Origin: Megascapheus bottae
Taxonomy: Eukaryota > Chordata > Mammalia > Rodentia > Geomyidae
DNA length: 64,000 nt
Direction of reading: 5' to 3'
NCBI GenBank assembly: GCA_024803745.1
Contig: JANJXV010000013.1
Coordinates: 30,918,001-30,982,000, forward strand
This document shows, in pieces, positions 34,196 to 46,051 of this stretch (position 1 is the stretch's first letter; each line of letters begins with the position of its first letter). The notes under the pieces are model-generated. The model had not been told where the DNA came from, ran no database searches, and saw only the letters and a list, made by a program, of their open reading frames with translations. Both the position numbers and the translations under genes were made by a program.

Positions 34196-34845
34196 AGAAT
34201 GGAAGAAAGAACACAGGAGGGAAGAAAAAAAGACAGGATTCTATAAATTATCTTAACAATCTAAAAACTAAGCTGATACTAAGAGAATATTATTTCAAAA
34301 GTCAAGATTCTGATAAATAAGCCCTTCCCTCCTTAATCAATAATTAAGATGCCATCAATTTAGAGGGCAGTGATGTAAGGCATTGGAAATGGAAGAGTTG
34401 AAGTTAGTATTATTTTAAAATGTAAAGCAATGAACATAAAATGAGAACATGGCAGACTCACATACCCCAAGGATTCCATCACTGTGCCTAGTATCACTGT
34501 TTTATCTTTGTAACAGGTTTCTGCATACAGAAGTCATACCTGCTGAATGTTAATAATATGCAAAACATAATAAACACAGATAAGACAGAATCATTCAAAC
34601 TCTCAGACTTTGTCTTCCATACACTCATTTCCTCTTTCTCCCTCACCTAGATTTCATGTTAGTACAGTCTTCATTTGATTCCCTCTACCCAAGGATCAGG
34701 ATATGGACCTCAAGGGAGCCATCTACATTGAAGCTCCAATTTTGGACCACAAGTCCAAGCTCTGTGTATTTTATTTGAGGAGCTAGAATACAGACAGAAT
34801 TGTGAAGGATCTGAGATTCTTTTATACAATTAACCTCTAGGAAAT
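34196..34845. other. Noncoding DNA
   Basis: I see no gene or clear repeat here. Confidence 0.5.
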
Positions 34846-34950
34846 AGGAAGTGGGGCTTGGCTCAAGGATAGAGTGGTAGCCTTGAGCTGATGAGCTCAG
34901 GGACAGTGCCCAGGCTGAGTTCAAACCTCATGACCCACAAAAAGAAAGAT
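34846..34950 (+). mobile_element. Right-module SINE monomer
   Basis: 'ggcttggctcaaggatagagtggtagccttgagc' (A-box region) and 'cccaggctgagttcaaacctcatgac' (B-box region) stand alone, without either left half, followed by 'ccacaaaaagaaag'. With 57496-57612 it shows that the right module can occur independently. Confidence 0.65.
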
Positions 34951-35976
34951 AAAGATATTGTCTTGTGAATTTCCAGTGACTTTAGATTTTTTATTCTCTT
35001 AGATTCAATGTAGACAGATGATAGGCCATTTATTTCAATAGCTTGCAATTTTACCAACAACTTTTTTTCCCCTTGCTTTTCTATGAAGAGCAAAAAGTGT
35101 TTTGTATGTCAACAACATGCTGTTTATGGAAAGGAACCTGAAAGCTATGATTAATGAGGTAATGATCCAGGGTTGGCAGGAAGAGTTTGCATTTTTCTAG
35201 TTGTGAAAATTTTCTGCTGCAGGCAGTTAAGGAAGCATGTTTCATGAATGTCCTGTCTCTCTTTGATCTTTGCCCAACTCGCAACCAAAGAACAAGCAAC
35301 AGGAGTGTTCCACTCAACTTTCAAAAAACGTATGGGATTTTTTGGAAGCTGGGTCAACCACAGTCATTTTCCACAAGATTCTACAACAGATTAAATCATG
35401 AGGAACAGACAAGCTGATGGGATTGCTTTGCTCTGAGTTGTAGTTGTGTCTAGATAGCTATCAAGTGTCACTTTTGCTCTGTCCTAGTTCTCCTATCCCC
35501 TTTGCTTCTGCCAAGTGCTCTCTGTCTCCTTTCTTCCCTTCCTTCTTTCTTCCCTCCCATCCCTGCCTCCCTCTTTCTCTCATTCTCTTCTCTCTTTGCA
35601 GTCTACATTCACTCCAAAGAGTGTGAAAAGTACAAATACAAAGAGAGTTCAATTGGCCTTGTGCCTTTCAAACCTATTCAGAGAGACATCCAAGAAAAAT
35701 ATACAATCTTGATCTATGAACCTTGATTCCCTCCACCACTAGGTGCATACATTTTGGGTAGGGTTCTTATGAGGATTGGATAAACCAGAGTATAGAAAGG
35801 TTTTAGAATATTGCTGTGGCGAATGAAGTGAGATCATTCTGATACAATATGGAATGTTTCACTCATCAAGAAACCCATCTTCTTGTCAGAAGAAGGGGAT
35901 ACTTCATGTGTTCTTCAACTGGAAAAAAAGTGTTCACAGTAAACTTTAGACAATCTATATATTTTCTACAAAAATT
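34951..35976. other. Noncoding DNA with pyrimidine tract 35505-35602
   Basis: No gene. A 95 bp C/T-rich tract ends in 'ctctttgcag', which resembles a splice acceptor, but the downstream frames are not protein-like and no partner donor is evident. Confidence 0.45.
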
Positions 35977-35986
35977 TTTACACTTG

Positions 35987-36178
35987 GGCAGGGAGTTTGG
36001 CCTAGTGGTAGAGTGCTTGCCTGGCATGCACGTAGGCCCAGGTTCGATTCCTTGGTACCACATACATAGAAAAAAGCCAGAAGTGGTGCTGAGGCTCAAG
36101 TGGTAGAGCTCTAGCCTTGAGAAAGTCCAAGGACAGTGCTCAGGTCCTGAGATCAAGCCCAGGACTGGCAAAAAAAAA
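35987..36178 (+). mobile_element. Dimeric ID-like SINE, sense, near consensus
   Basis: Left half: 'gagtttggcctagtggta', 'gcctggcatgcac', 'ggttcgattccttggtacc'. Right half: 'gctgaggctcaagtggtagagc', 'gagatcaagcccaggactggc', then an A run. The 10 bp direct repeat TTTACACTTG at 35977-35986 and 36179-36188 is the target-site duplication. Confidence 0.92.
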
Positions 36179-36188
36179 TTTACACTTG

Positions 36189-38154
36189 TGTTTATATCGC
36201 AAATATTTCTTCCTATTGGGGTCAGGGAACTGAACGCTGCAGCAGGAAATGAGAGCGCAAAAAATGTTTGCCTTTCATTTCCATGTGTTAACAGTATCTT
36301 TATAGTATGCCTTGAGAACAGCGACACATGTCAGAAAAACTCAAGTATTTCAGTATATACAGTTACTGTGAGAGAACACCTCAAAGCTGGCAAAAAACAA
36401 CCTACCAAAGAATAAAACTACCCATTTCCATATTTACCACACACTGGCTACATATTAAGTATATCTTATTTATCATGGAGAAGCCTGGGTCTGGGTTTTA
36501 GGTCCATAAAACTAAAGACCCAACCTCATTTCTAGTGACACTTGTGAAGTGATCTCATTGGGGAAAGCAATAAGATAACCCAAGCCCTGTCCCTGTGTCT
36601 AACTCTACAGTCTTCACGTATGAGTTTCCAGTGTTGACTGAACTTGTTCAGGCTGTGCTTCAGCTCTGATGCAGGCAGTCTTTACTAGAAGTACCTGACC
36701 ACATCTGTGTATAGTTTTGAAGAGTTTAGAGCATATGGCCTCTCTGCCATAACGTATGTCCAGGAAACACTTGAATCAGCACCACCTTGATACGAAAGCA
36801 GAAAACCTGGACCTAATATGTATATGCAACTATTATTATTATTATTACTACTATAAACAGCACCACTATTATTATTAATTATTATTATTACTGTTATTAT
36901 AAACAGAAAGGCATAGTTCTCTAAATTAAAGATGTTTCGGTTTTCTGAAAAACTTCTAAAATAGAACAATTTTTTAACTGTTGGCTCAAACAAAATCCCA
37001 TTCAGGCTTAGAAATTGGCAAGGGCCATATTAATGATAAATGCTTATTCCGTCATCACATTTTCCATAAAACTTCTAATTTCCAAGGGTTTTGCCATGAA
37101 AAATAATTGCAGTGAAAACTCTGAGGAGACCGTCCACGTGAATAACATTATGTTAACCGGATGTCAGAGATGGTGGGCCTTTACCACTTCCTCTGAAAAA
37201 CCTAACATTAACAAAAGAGGCAGCCACCACTGTAGAGTTTAAATAATTGTTAAAAGACTATTTTCCAAGAGTGATACTAATTGATTTCTCTTGAGTCAAC
37301 ATTCACTGAGTTCCTAATTTGAGTCATTTCTGTACTAGTCTTGAAGGATAATATTTTAAGAACAATAAAAGGTAAATTGTATACAATTTAATATGTTGAA
37401 GGAACACCATCATAAGTATTTCACATATATTAAACACAGGTATTAATGTGACCAGGTTTTTTCAAAAGTTCCTCAGAATGTACTCATCTACCTACCTAGA
37501 ATGCCAGCAAGTATCTAAGAAAGCCTGTTTTGCTGTCCCTTATCTGCAGCTGTGTCATTGCTAGCCTCTGATGATCTGGTCTACACTGCCTAGTGCAAAC
37601 ATAATTCTGGAAGGACCAGAGCATCTGCCAATCATGACTTCAGGAGCAGGGAGAGTCCTGCTTCCCTGTTCCCAAGGGCTAATTAAAACAAACTTGGGAT
37701 TAAAATGAGGAAAAGATAAGAGCAAATTCTCAAGATGCTCTAATTTCCCAAGTTAAGTGATCAACCTGAGACTGGGAGTTAAATTACAACATTATGTTCA
37801 CCTCTGACATGCTAAGACAGTAATAAGGCCATCCTTGCAATTGTTTGCCTAAGTAGAGATTTTGGCGCTGATAACTAGTTACTCTAAGAACAGGAGAGTT
37901 AGAAATAACCTTAACAAGCACAGCTGCTGAGACCTAAATAGGTGAAGAAATTTATTCTTGCTCAAGTAAATTTCTAATGTTATGGAATTAAAAGCCAGAG
38001 AGTGGACAAAGCTATCTGATTCTCCCTTTGACATGACAGCCTATTAAGGGAATATGAGCTTGTGCTCAAATCTTCCAAACTGTGAGATAGTTTCCGTTAA
38101 GGAAGTATATCCATTCAGTAAGGAATTCAAATCAGAAAAAGCTATCTTACACTT
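36189..38154. other. Repeat-poor noncoding DNA with (ATT)n at 36830-36903
   Basis: No gene. The ATT tract contains a repeated 'ataaacag' block. The stretch 37480-37950 is complex and free of recognisable repeats, with AT-hook/homeobox-type cores such as 'ctaattaaaac'. It is a candidate conserved noncoding element, unproven from one genome. Confidence 0.45.
36830..36903 (+). repeat. (ATT)n trinucleotide tract
   Basis: Two runs of ATT units separated by 'actactataaacagcacc'. Imperfect. Confidence 0.85.
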
Positions 38155-39790
38155 TATTATAAATTTAGTTAACATGGAAAACATAAAAGTTGCACATGTT
38201 CATGGGCTATTGCATTATATTTGATACATGTACATGCTGGTATTTCATAATGTTCAAATCAGATTAAAAACACCTATAAGTCCTCAAGTGGTTACCATTT
38301 CTTTACTGCATAAAACAATTAGTATCTGCACATTTCCTACGGTTTCCTATAGACACTCTGCTATGCAATAGCACACCAGAACTTCTCCTATGTAGCTCTG
38401 ACACGATCCCCCTTGTCCAACCTTCTGCCTCCTCAGTCTCTTAAGCACCAATCTACTCTCAATTTTCATATCAGTCTTCTAGATTCTGCAGATAAGTAAG
38501 ATCATGTGACACTTGTCTTTCTGTCCCTGACTTATTTTTCCTGTAAAGAGCATGCATGCCTTCTTGATTGTGAGAAATGATAGAATCCCATTCACTTCTA
38601 TGGCTAAATAGTATTCCATGTTGTACATGTATCACCTTTTCTTCATCCATTCGTTCATTGGTGGACACTTGGATTTCTTTTCAACTTCTTGCCTATTGTG
38701 TATAGTGGTACATCAAAAGTCAAATGTCTGTCTGACATACTTATTTCTTTTCCTTTGGATATATAGCCAGTAGTGAGAGTGTTAGACATATGACTTTATG
38801 CTTTTTCTTTTGAGAAGCTTCCATACTGTTTTACACAAGGGCTGAAACAATTTTCAGTCATACCAATCATGTACAAAAGTTCTCTAATTCTCCATATATT
38901 AACTTTCATCTTTTTGATAATAAACATTTTGAGACTATTATTCTTTAGGATAATAGGATTTTTTCATAAATTGGTTTGTCATTTGTATGTCTTCTTTTGA
39001 GAAACATTTTTAATTGCGTGCCCATTATTTTTATCAGGCTGTTTGAATTTCTATTATTCTGTTTTAGAAGTCCTGTGTTTTGTATATTAACTCCTTTCCC
39101 AATGAATACTTCTCGAATAATTTCTCCTGTTCTGTGGATTATCTCTTCACTCTGTTGTTGCCTGTACAGAGCAAAAGCTTTTTAGTTTAATGTAATCTTA
39201 CTTACTGATTTTTTATTTTTATTCATTTTCTATGCTTTTCAGTGTGTGGGAGGGGAGGCAGAAACTTTGCCCATTCAGATTTCCTAAACAATTTGCCTAA
39301 GTTCTTATACCTTCACAGTTTCAGGTCTTAGCATCTAAATTTAAAGATAGGTTCATTCTTCTGCATGTAACATCCAGCTCACAGCACAATGTGTGGAAAA
39401 GACTGTCCTTTTTTTTCCAAATCATATTCCACATCCTTTTCATTTTTGTACAAAGAAATCACCATAGATGTGCAAGTTCATATCTAGACTCTATCCGGTT
39501 CCATGACTCTATGTTATCTATCTTTATACCACTACTACACTGTTTTGGTTATTGTAGCTTTGTAGTATATTTTGAAGTCAAGCAAAAAGATACTTCCAGT
39601 TTTAGCCTTTTTTTCCCTCAAGATTGCTTTGGTTATTGAGGGTTTAGGAGATTATAAGTTTTAGGATTTTCTTTTATTTCTATGAAAAATATCATTAGTA
39701 TATTTCACAGGCAATGAATGTGATTGTTTTGAACATTGTGAAAAATTACAATACATAATATTAAGATGTCTTTCCAGTTGTTTCTGTTGT
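38155..39790 (-). mobile_element. Old L1M-type 3' UTR and ORF2 C-terminus, antisense
   Basis: The longest continuous L1 remnant here, about 1.6 kb. Plus-strand landmarks, in order: 'ttgatacatgtacatg', 'caccagaacttctcctatgtagc', 'gataagtaagatcatgtgac', 'tatggctaaatagtattcc', 'tcctttggatatatagccagtag', 'tgtatgtcttcttttgagaaac', 'agagcaaaagctttttagtt', 'ctgcatgtaacatccagc' and 'gttattgtagctttgtag'. This 3' UTR is the old mammalian-wide type, unlike the rodent-lineage 3' ends at 20229 or 42730. Frames are interrupted. Confidence 0.9.
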
Positions 39791-40425
39791 GACACTTTTA
39801 TTTCTTTGTTTCATTCCTTTAATTGTGAACTAAACTCCTTTTTTATGTAGCTTTCACCACTCAAAGGACTACAGCCCTTATTGTTCCTTTCCCATATCCA
39901 CTTAATCAAATATCTGCTAACTCCCTTGGTCATGCTCTATACCTTTTGTTCCTCCAAACTTTCCAGAAGTATACAAACAATACTCCCAGGTCTGGCTTAT
40001 TGACAGAAAAACAAGATGTATTGTCTTTAAAATCACTAGCTTTGCAAATAGGAAAACCCCTGGGAAAGGAGCAATTGACTTAATATGATCATATTTTGGA
40101 TACCTCTCATGGAAACCAGTACTTATGGCACATTTACACACTTAGTAAAAATCTTGTAATGAGTGAATAAATGAATTTCTCCTTGTGTCCTTTGTCTAAA
40201 TTCCACACTGAGATTCCTAAAATGAAGAGCAACCCCAGGGAAGATCCTGTGAGGGAGAGATTCAGAGAAATAAGGAAGAGAAAAGATGTAGATGAGAACT
40301 CCAAAACTATCATGTTGAAGAGGGGACCCTCAGGCCTTTTGGTCCTAGACTTACTAGTCACCTAATGAGTATGTGCCTCAGGCTCACTCCTGCTCAGCAT
40401 GAGGAGAGGAGGACAAAGTCAAAGG

Positions 40426-40427
<2 letters not shown>
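39791..40427. other. Noncoding DNA
   Basis: No gene. Frames of 60-75 codons on both strands near 40134-40365 overlap each other and show no family resemblance. Confidence 0.5.
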
Positions 40428-40469
<42 letters not shown>

Positions 40470-40522
40470 GTCTCTCTCTCCCTCTCTCTCCCTCTCTCTC
40501 TGTCTCTCTCTCTGCCTCTCTG

Positions 40523-40556
<34 letters not shown>

Positions 40557-40656
40557 CCTCTCTGTCTCTCTTTGTCTCTCTCTGTGTCTCTCTCTCTCTC
40601 TGTCTCTCTGTCTCTCTGTCTCTCTCTCCCTCTCTCTCTCTCTCTCTCCCTCTCTC
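40428..40656 (+). repeat. (CT)n-rich microsatellite, about 230 bp
   Basis: CT units with regular TG and CCT interruptions (CTCTCTGTCTCT, CTCTGCCTCTCTGTC), suggesting secondary amplification of longer subunits. Ends at 'tcatgcatgcacac'. Confidence 0.96.
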
Positions 40657-41079
40657 ATGCATGCACACACATACTCTACAAATTACTCTGATGTTCTCAT
40701 AAAGGTTTGACTCCATGTGAACTTAACAGTATAAGTTATTTTGGGAAAAGGAGAAATTTTCATATCACTTTTTTCCCTTTTTACTCAACAAAAACAGCTG
40801 AACAGACTTTCCTAACATATTCTCAAATATTTCATGTTTGAGCTGAGCTCAGCCCTGGAAGTTCTCACTCTCCAGAGGGTGGCCTGAGAAAGTCATTAAA
40901 GCCAAATGAAAGTTCAGGAATGGAAGTGCAGAACGAAGATGGAAAATCAATCCTGCTAGGTGATCTGTCTTTCAATAACAGGAAGATAAAACCAAGAGAA
41001 TCTTCTCAAAGATAATACCTTTTAAATCATTTTAAACCTAGTAACACAGAGGCTATGGACACCATCTGTCTTGTCTTTA
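40657..41079. other. Noncoding DNA
   Basis: I see no gene or repeat in this stretch. Confidence 0.45.
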
Positions 41080-41245
41080 ATCAGGGCTTCTCTATTACCT
41101 TGGCTGTTACCTTAGCTGTACCAAGGAACTGCTATATTCTTGGCTTCCATTTCCTCCTCTGTAAAATACACTTAATGGTACTAATTTTATAGAATTATAA
41201 AGAAAACAAAATGAGAAAATCCACCTTATTACAATCCTGCCAAAT
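41080..41245 (+). mobile_element. MIR SINE
   Basis: 'ggcttccatttcctcctctgtaaaatacacttaatggtactaattttatagaattataaagaaaacaaaatgagaaaa' follows the MIR order (cctcagtttcctcatctgtaaaatgg, then gttgtgaggattaaatgag). Diverged. Confidence 0.7.
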
Positions 41246-42186
41246 ATATTAAAAGCTAAGTCTTTGGGTCATGAATCTATGTACAGCAATAGGCGTTTGC
41301 CCCATTAACCTATCAGAATAAAATGATTGAGCATCTGGAATCTTCCTTTCCTGGTTCAGCTTCTACTCTTCTTCCTCTCTCCCTCCTCTTTTCCTGATAG
41401 AAAGGGAGAAATACAACACTAACAAATGATCTACCCATCACTTTTCAGCAAAACTTTATCAAAGAGTAAATATCACGCATATTAGACATTAAGCATGATA
41501 TGAAAAGGGATAGAACTTGAGATCTATGTCCTAAGTGCATTAGACAACTGCCTACAAGAGCCCTACAATGCTAAGAGTGAGAAATTGTACTAGAATATGC
41601 ACGATGTAAGAAAGTAGTGTCACAAGAGGGAAATTGTAGTTACACTGGGGATACTTAAAATCTGTCAAAGAAATCTTGTTGGCATATCTTGGTACCTTCA
41701 TTCAAGTTCACACATTTTAGATACTCATATAATGTCTCAAGGTTAATTAAAGTAACTAACATTGAAGCCCCAACCTTGATTTTCAACAAGCAGAAGGCTA
41801 GATTTCTGAACTTTCCATTGATTAGGGGTTCCTCTACAAGTATGCAAGACAATTATAGAGCTACCCAGCATCAACTTAATCTAACTCTGGGGCATTCTGG
41901 AGACAAAAGCATCTAGATAATTGACATTTTCATTTTTCTCTCAGTGGTTTAAGGTGGAGCAAACATAACCATTTCTGGATGGTTACCAGTCATCAACTGA
42001 TCACAAAGCAGTCCCCACAGCTCCCAAAAGAAAGACTTACAGGCATACAGCTTCAGCCTAAATTCGAATGTTAAAATGTTCAACCTGAAATAAAAAATGA
42101 CAAACCTGAGTGTGTGTTTTATTTCTGTCTCTTTATGAAGATTCAACTACAAATACCCAATCATAGCTTCTGAAGTTCCTGGGAGG

Positions 42187-42187
<1 letters not shown>
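41246..42187. other. Noncoding DNA
   Basis: No gene. The stretch 41670-41880 is complex and repeat-free with a 'ggttaattaaagtaac' core. I cannot tell whether it is conserved. Confidence 0.45.

Positions 42188-42241
<54 letters not shown>
42188..42241 (+). repeat. (TG)n microsatellite
   Basis: About 27 uninterrupted TG units. Confidence 0.97.
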
Positions 42242-42242
<1 letters not shown>

Positions 42243-42713
42243 TTCCATCCTCTGTAGGCCCAAGGTTGTCTGCCCAAAGACCAGGGATTCCTTTTCTCTA
42301 CATACAAGTTTACATCTACTCACAGATCTATGTATTCCTACCAGGATCCATCTACTCAGATGGATAGCATTATATTTTTATTCCTTAAATTCATCTGTAA
42401 AGAAAGCCAACAAATATCCTGCTGCCCTTTCCTTCCATTCCACATACTATCCATATTTCTAAGATCAGCTCATCTCACCTGTCCAAAGCCTTTTCTAGAG
42501 CTCCTGATTTTTGGTGATATAATTCAAGACTATTATAGTAAAGATTACTTAGATTATGTTAAGAAGAATCATGAGGCCTTACCTGATGTCAACAGGAAAG
42601 CTTTCTGTGATCCATTGATAGTGTCTTTCATAATCATGGTATGAGGAGCAGATAATATATAAATTATTTCCTTTATCCTCTCCTGACATATGTTTTTACA
42701 TAATACCTATTAA
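42242..42713. other. Noncoding DNA
   Basis: No gene recognised. A 104-codon frame at 42330-42644 runs through this stretch without protein-family features. Confidence 0.45.
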
Positions 42714-42729
42714 CCTGATATCATTTTCT

Positions 42730-43260
42730 TTCATTTTAATACTATTTTTATTGTAATTAATAGAAGGGTTACAATATATTCTTCAGATAGAAGGTACATT
42801 ACTTCACTACCCCTTCTCAGGTTTTTGTCCCAATTTCCCTCCTCCCTCCTCCCCCCTCATCTTGTTTTTTTCCCCCTTCCCTATCTTATTTCAAATAAAC
42901 ATATATACAATATATCAGATAACAAGGTAAGGTACTGTAAGAATATGAGATAACCAAGGAACAGCAAAAGTGATGAAAAGTAACATAGTACATTAAGAAC
43001 AACAATCACACATTATATGGCCCTTGTTGCCATATCCTGGAGGTCCTTTCATTTAGCCTCATCCTATATGGCTTTATATATCTAGGTTTTGCCCTATTGT
43101 AATCCTCTGCTAAGAGAGGCCAAGGTTTATACTAATTATGACAAATGAGGGAAACCATTGAGCTTACGTTCTTTTAAGTCCGGCTTACTTCACTTAATAT
43201 GATTTTTTCCAAGTCTTTCCATTTCCTTACAAATGGGGTGATGTCGTTCTTTCTGATGGC
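42730..43260 (-). mobile_element. 5'-truncated L1 3' end, antisense, with perfect 16 bp TSD
   Basis: The left edge is the complement of the L1 terminus ('tattgtaattaatagaagggttacaata'), then the C-rich 3' UTR tract at 42838-42858, 'acatatatacaatatatcag', and 'gtctttccatttccttacaaatggg'. The 16 bp repeat CCTGATATCATTTTCT occurs at 42714-42729 and 43261-43276 without mismatch. Only the last 530 bp of the L1 were copied. Confidence 0.93.
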
Positions 43261-43276
43261 CCTGATATCATTTTCT

Positions 43277-43469
43277 AAGATATATTTTTACATCAGTATT
43301 AAAGGTGAGCATAACAAAATTGAAAAGCATAAATACTGGCTCTGCTTTCTTCACACTTAGGCTACTGAGAAGGGTTATTAAGCAGATACTCATCCATCCT
43401 ATAATGTTAGAGATATCCATATACTGTTTGTTGTTCCACCCGTGAAGATAGGATAGCTCCATTTCCTCC
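43277..43469. other. Noncoding DNA
   Basis: No feature seen. Confidence 0.4.
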
Positions 43470-43815
43470 CCTTGATCTTAAACAGCCTGTGACTTACCTG
43501 TGACCAAGAGAGTGCTGTAGGGGAGTGACTCTGGGTCAATTCTCAATGCACACAGTAAAAGTTATAAGGCCTGAAGTTCCCAGGTGCTGGCAGAATCTTG
43601 ACATGTGATGAGTGCTGATGGAAGGGGTCACATTCAGAGTCCCATGAAAGGCAGAGGCTGTGTTGGAAATGCCAGAGCTGACATAGTTCCCGAATGCTCT
43701 CACATATGTGATCTAAGTCTTTACAGTTTGGAGCAGGAGAATCACCCAACAGAACTAAGCCAACCCAAAGAATTGTGGAAAGTTAAATTGTCAAAATAAG
43801 CCACAAAATACTGGA
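43470..43815 (+). mobile_element. MLT1-type MaLR LTR, sense
   Basis: Landmarks in order: 'cagcctgtgacttacctgtgaccaagagagtgctg', 'ggcctgaagttccc', 'agaatcacccaacagaactaagccaaccca' and an end 'aattgtcaaaataagccacaaaatac'. These are counterparts of the MLT1 LTR ('ggcctgtgacttgctttgaccaa... agaaccacccagctgagcccagcc... ttttaagccactaag'). Old solitary LTR, no open frame. Confidence 0.72.
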
Positions 43816-43859
43816 GAGGGCGAGGAGTCCTATGTACAATCATGAGATCATAAAAAGAT

Positions 43860-44095
43860 CATTGGACCATCTACCTCATTCCCCTTTCTATCTCATTTTC
43901 CTATTTCATGTTCTACTGCTCAAATTACTGTCTGAAACGTCTCTGTTTACTTATATTCTGTCTGTTTCCCCCAACAGAACAATTGGCAGAGCAGGGATCT
44001 TATTATATTGTTTCCTGCCTATGGTGTTGCTTGACACAAAACAGATATTCAATAAATATTCATAGAGTATGTGAATAGATAAGTACTTCAGATAT
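43860..44095 (+). mobile_element. L2 LINE 3' end, sense
   Basis: 'tctgtctgtttcccccaacagaac', 'gcagagcagggatcttattatattgtttcctgcc', 'cttgacacaaaacagatattcaataaatattcatagagt' match the L2 3' terminus pattern, ending in the AATAAATATT motif. Ancient and inactive. Confidence 0.72.
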
Positions 44096-44252
44096 AATCA
44101 GTGTGGCAAAGGAAATATAGATGCTGCCACGCAGTTTATCCCATGAGGATTTGTTGAGGGAAATCAGAGGAGAGAAGGTTTATTTGAACAAAGTATGTTA
44201 CATCTGGATGAATGTGAGGAAATGCTTTCTTTCTAGGTTCTGACTATTTCTC

Positions 44253-44440
44253 TCATCATTTCTCTCTTTCTACTGTCTCTCTCTGTTTCTGGCTCTCTCT
44301 TTCTCTCTGTCTCTGTCTCTGTCTCTGTCTCTCTCTGTCTCTCTCTCTGTCTCTCTCTCTGTCTCTCTCTGTCTCTGTCTCTCTCCGTCTCTCCCTCCCT
44401 CCCTCCCTCTCTCCCTCCCTCCCTCCCTCTCTCCCTCCCT

Positions 44441-44520
<80 letters not shown>
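44253..44520 (+). repeat. (CT)n-rich microsatellite with CCCT subrepeats, about 270 bp
   Basis: Three zones: CTCTGT units at 44270-44390, CCCTCCCT units at 44391-44447, and a pure (CT)n run at 44448-44512. All long arginine/glutamate frames on the minus strand are translations of it. Confidence 0.96.
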
Positions 44521-44840
44521 GGCAGCAATGCAGTTTGAACTCAAGGCCTGTTTTTTTTGAGACAGGTGCTCTACCACTCGAGCCATACCTTCAGTCCTTT
44601 TTAAAGTCTTCCTTATTTTTTAGACAAGATTTTGACATTCTTTCCACTTGGGACATTCTTAGGTTACAATCCTCACTTGCAAGTGTTACAGATGTATCCT
44701 ACCACACCCAAAGTGTGGCTGAGATGAGATCTTGCTAACTCCTTTGCCCAGGCAGGCAAGGAGCCAAATTTGTCCTGATCTCTCCTTTACAGTATCTGAG
44801 ATTACAACACTACCACACCCAGTATCAATTGACCATTATC
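44521..44840 (-). mobile_element. Old ID-like and 7SL-like SINE remnants, antisense
   Basis: 44525-44592 includes 'gtgctctaccactcgagccatacc', complement of a tRNA-type A-box head. 44600-44838 includes 'tgagatcttgctaactcctttgcccaggcaggcaagg' and 'ctgagattacaacactaccacacccag', complement of a B1/Alu-type element. The CT tract abuts the left end, where an A-rich SINE tail may have seeded it. Confidence 0.62.
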
Positions 44841-44908
44841 TTGCAACTGATACTGTCATTTTAAACCTCCTGTGGTAGCACAATACAATTCTGTATTTGA
44901 AATATTTT

Positions 44909-44985
44909 CTGGAGTGTAACTCAGTGGTAGAGTACTTACCTCACATGCACGGGGCCTTGGGTTTAATCCCTAGTGCCATAGAATA
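44909..44985 (+). mobile_element. Monomeric ID-like SINE, sense
   Basis: 'ctggagtgtaactcagtggtagagtacttacc' (A box) and 'gggccttgggtttaatccctagtgcc' (B box) without a right module. Short, lacks an A tail. Confidence 0.72.
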
Positions 44986-45408
44986 TTTTTAGAACTATTT
45001 TCTGAGGAACAAGCTACTAATGACCTTCTTTATGAATTAAGTAGAAGCTAAATCCCCATGATCATAAGAATATTTTGCAAAAAGTCAAGCATGGAAGATA
45101 TTGAGTCCATTTTGTGCCTCTGGTAGGAATCTGTGTAAAAGAAAACTGCTTTCTCAATCTAAAGATTGTTCTAATGAGGAATATGCATATTTTAAGTTCA
45201 AAAGTTTTATTTTTAAAATGCAAACTTTAAAAGGGCATGATATGAACCAGTAAAGAAAAGGAAGTAAGGAAAGCAAGTTACAAAAGAATATTTAAAAAAA
45301 GTTATAGAGACACATTTTGGAAAAACAGAAAGTTACAGGAAAAAGATAATGCTTAGAGATGAAGAAGTTTCTGAGAAATAGGTTTCGTCTTAACTAGTTG
45401 TCTTAGTC
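44986..45408. other. Noncoding DNA
   Basis: I see no gene or clear repeat. Confidence 0.45.
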
Positions 45409-45645
45409 CCTTGGTTATCTCATATTGTTATAGTATCTCACTTTGTTATCTGATATATTGAATTTATTTGTATTTGGATATTTGAAATTTGATAGGGAAG
45501 GGGGGAAAACTAAGACGGATGGGGGGTGTGTGGGGGGGAGGGAAACTGGTACCAAGACATGTGAAAGGGTATCAATGTATGTGAATTAATGCACCTTCTA
45601 TCTGGAAAATATCATGTAACCCTTTTACTAATTACAATAAAAAAA
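45409..45645 (+). mobile_element. L1 3' UTR end, sense, 5'-truncated
   Basis: 'cttagtcccttggttatctcatattgttatagtatctcac', the G-rich tract at 45519-45541, 'gtatcaatgtatgtgaattaatgcaccttctatctgg', 'taacccttttactaattacaat' and A run at 45640-45646. Close match to the 3' UTR at 22190-22430. Confidence 0.88.
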
Positions 45646-45991
45646 ATGGAAATGGGATTAAGACACCACTAATGAAGGAAAAAAACTTAAGGGGATTTCC
45701 TACTTCCAAAGCAAGGACATCAGTGGAAACTATGTTAATAAAAAAGACTATCTTGAAAGAGGGGACAATTGAAAGAAAAATAAGGGAAATTCTTTTTCCT
45801 CCTTCCTGGGGAAAAAAAGAATAAAGAGACTGAAACTCAGTAAACTCAGAGCTAATCATAATGTTTTATGACTGTGCCTGACTTACTGAGCAGGAAGTGA
45901 GACACTAGCTTTGAAGCCACAGAGGAAGAACACAATGAGCATAGAATAAAACAAGAACAGAAATGACACCAAGGTGTGCATGTGTGTGTGT

Positions 45992-45993
<2 letters not shown>
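45646..45993. other. Noncoding DNA
   Basis: No feature seen apart from a short TG run at 45973-45991 next to the (GA)n tract. Confidence 0.45.

Positions 45994-46049
<56 letters not shown>
45994..46049 (+). repeat. (GA)n microsatellite
   Basis: About 28 GA units preceded by a short (TG)n run. Confidence 0.96.

Positions 46050-46051
<2 letters not shown>

Noticed and set aside
35505..35602. Polypyrimidine tract ending in TTTGCAG, like a splice acceptor
   Set aside because: Low-complexity CT sequence. The following frames carry no family resemblance and there is no linked donor or gene.
40365..40716. Serine-leucine and arginine-glutamate frames of about 100 codons, and the same at 44233-44586
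   Set aside because: Translations of CT/GA microsatellites.
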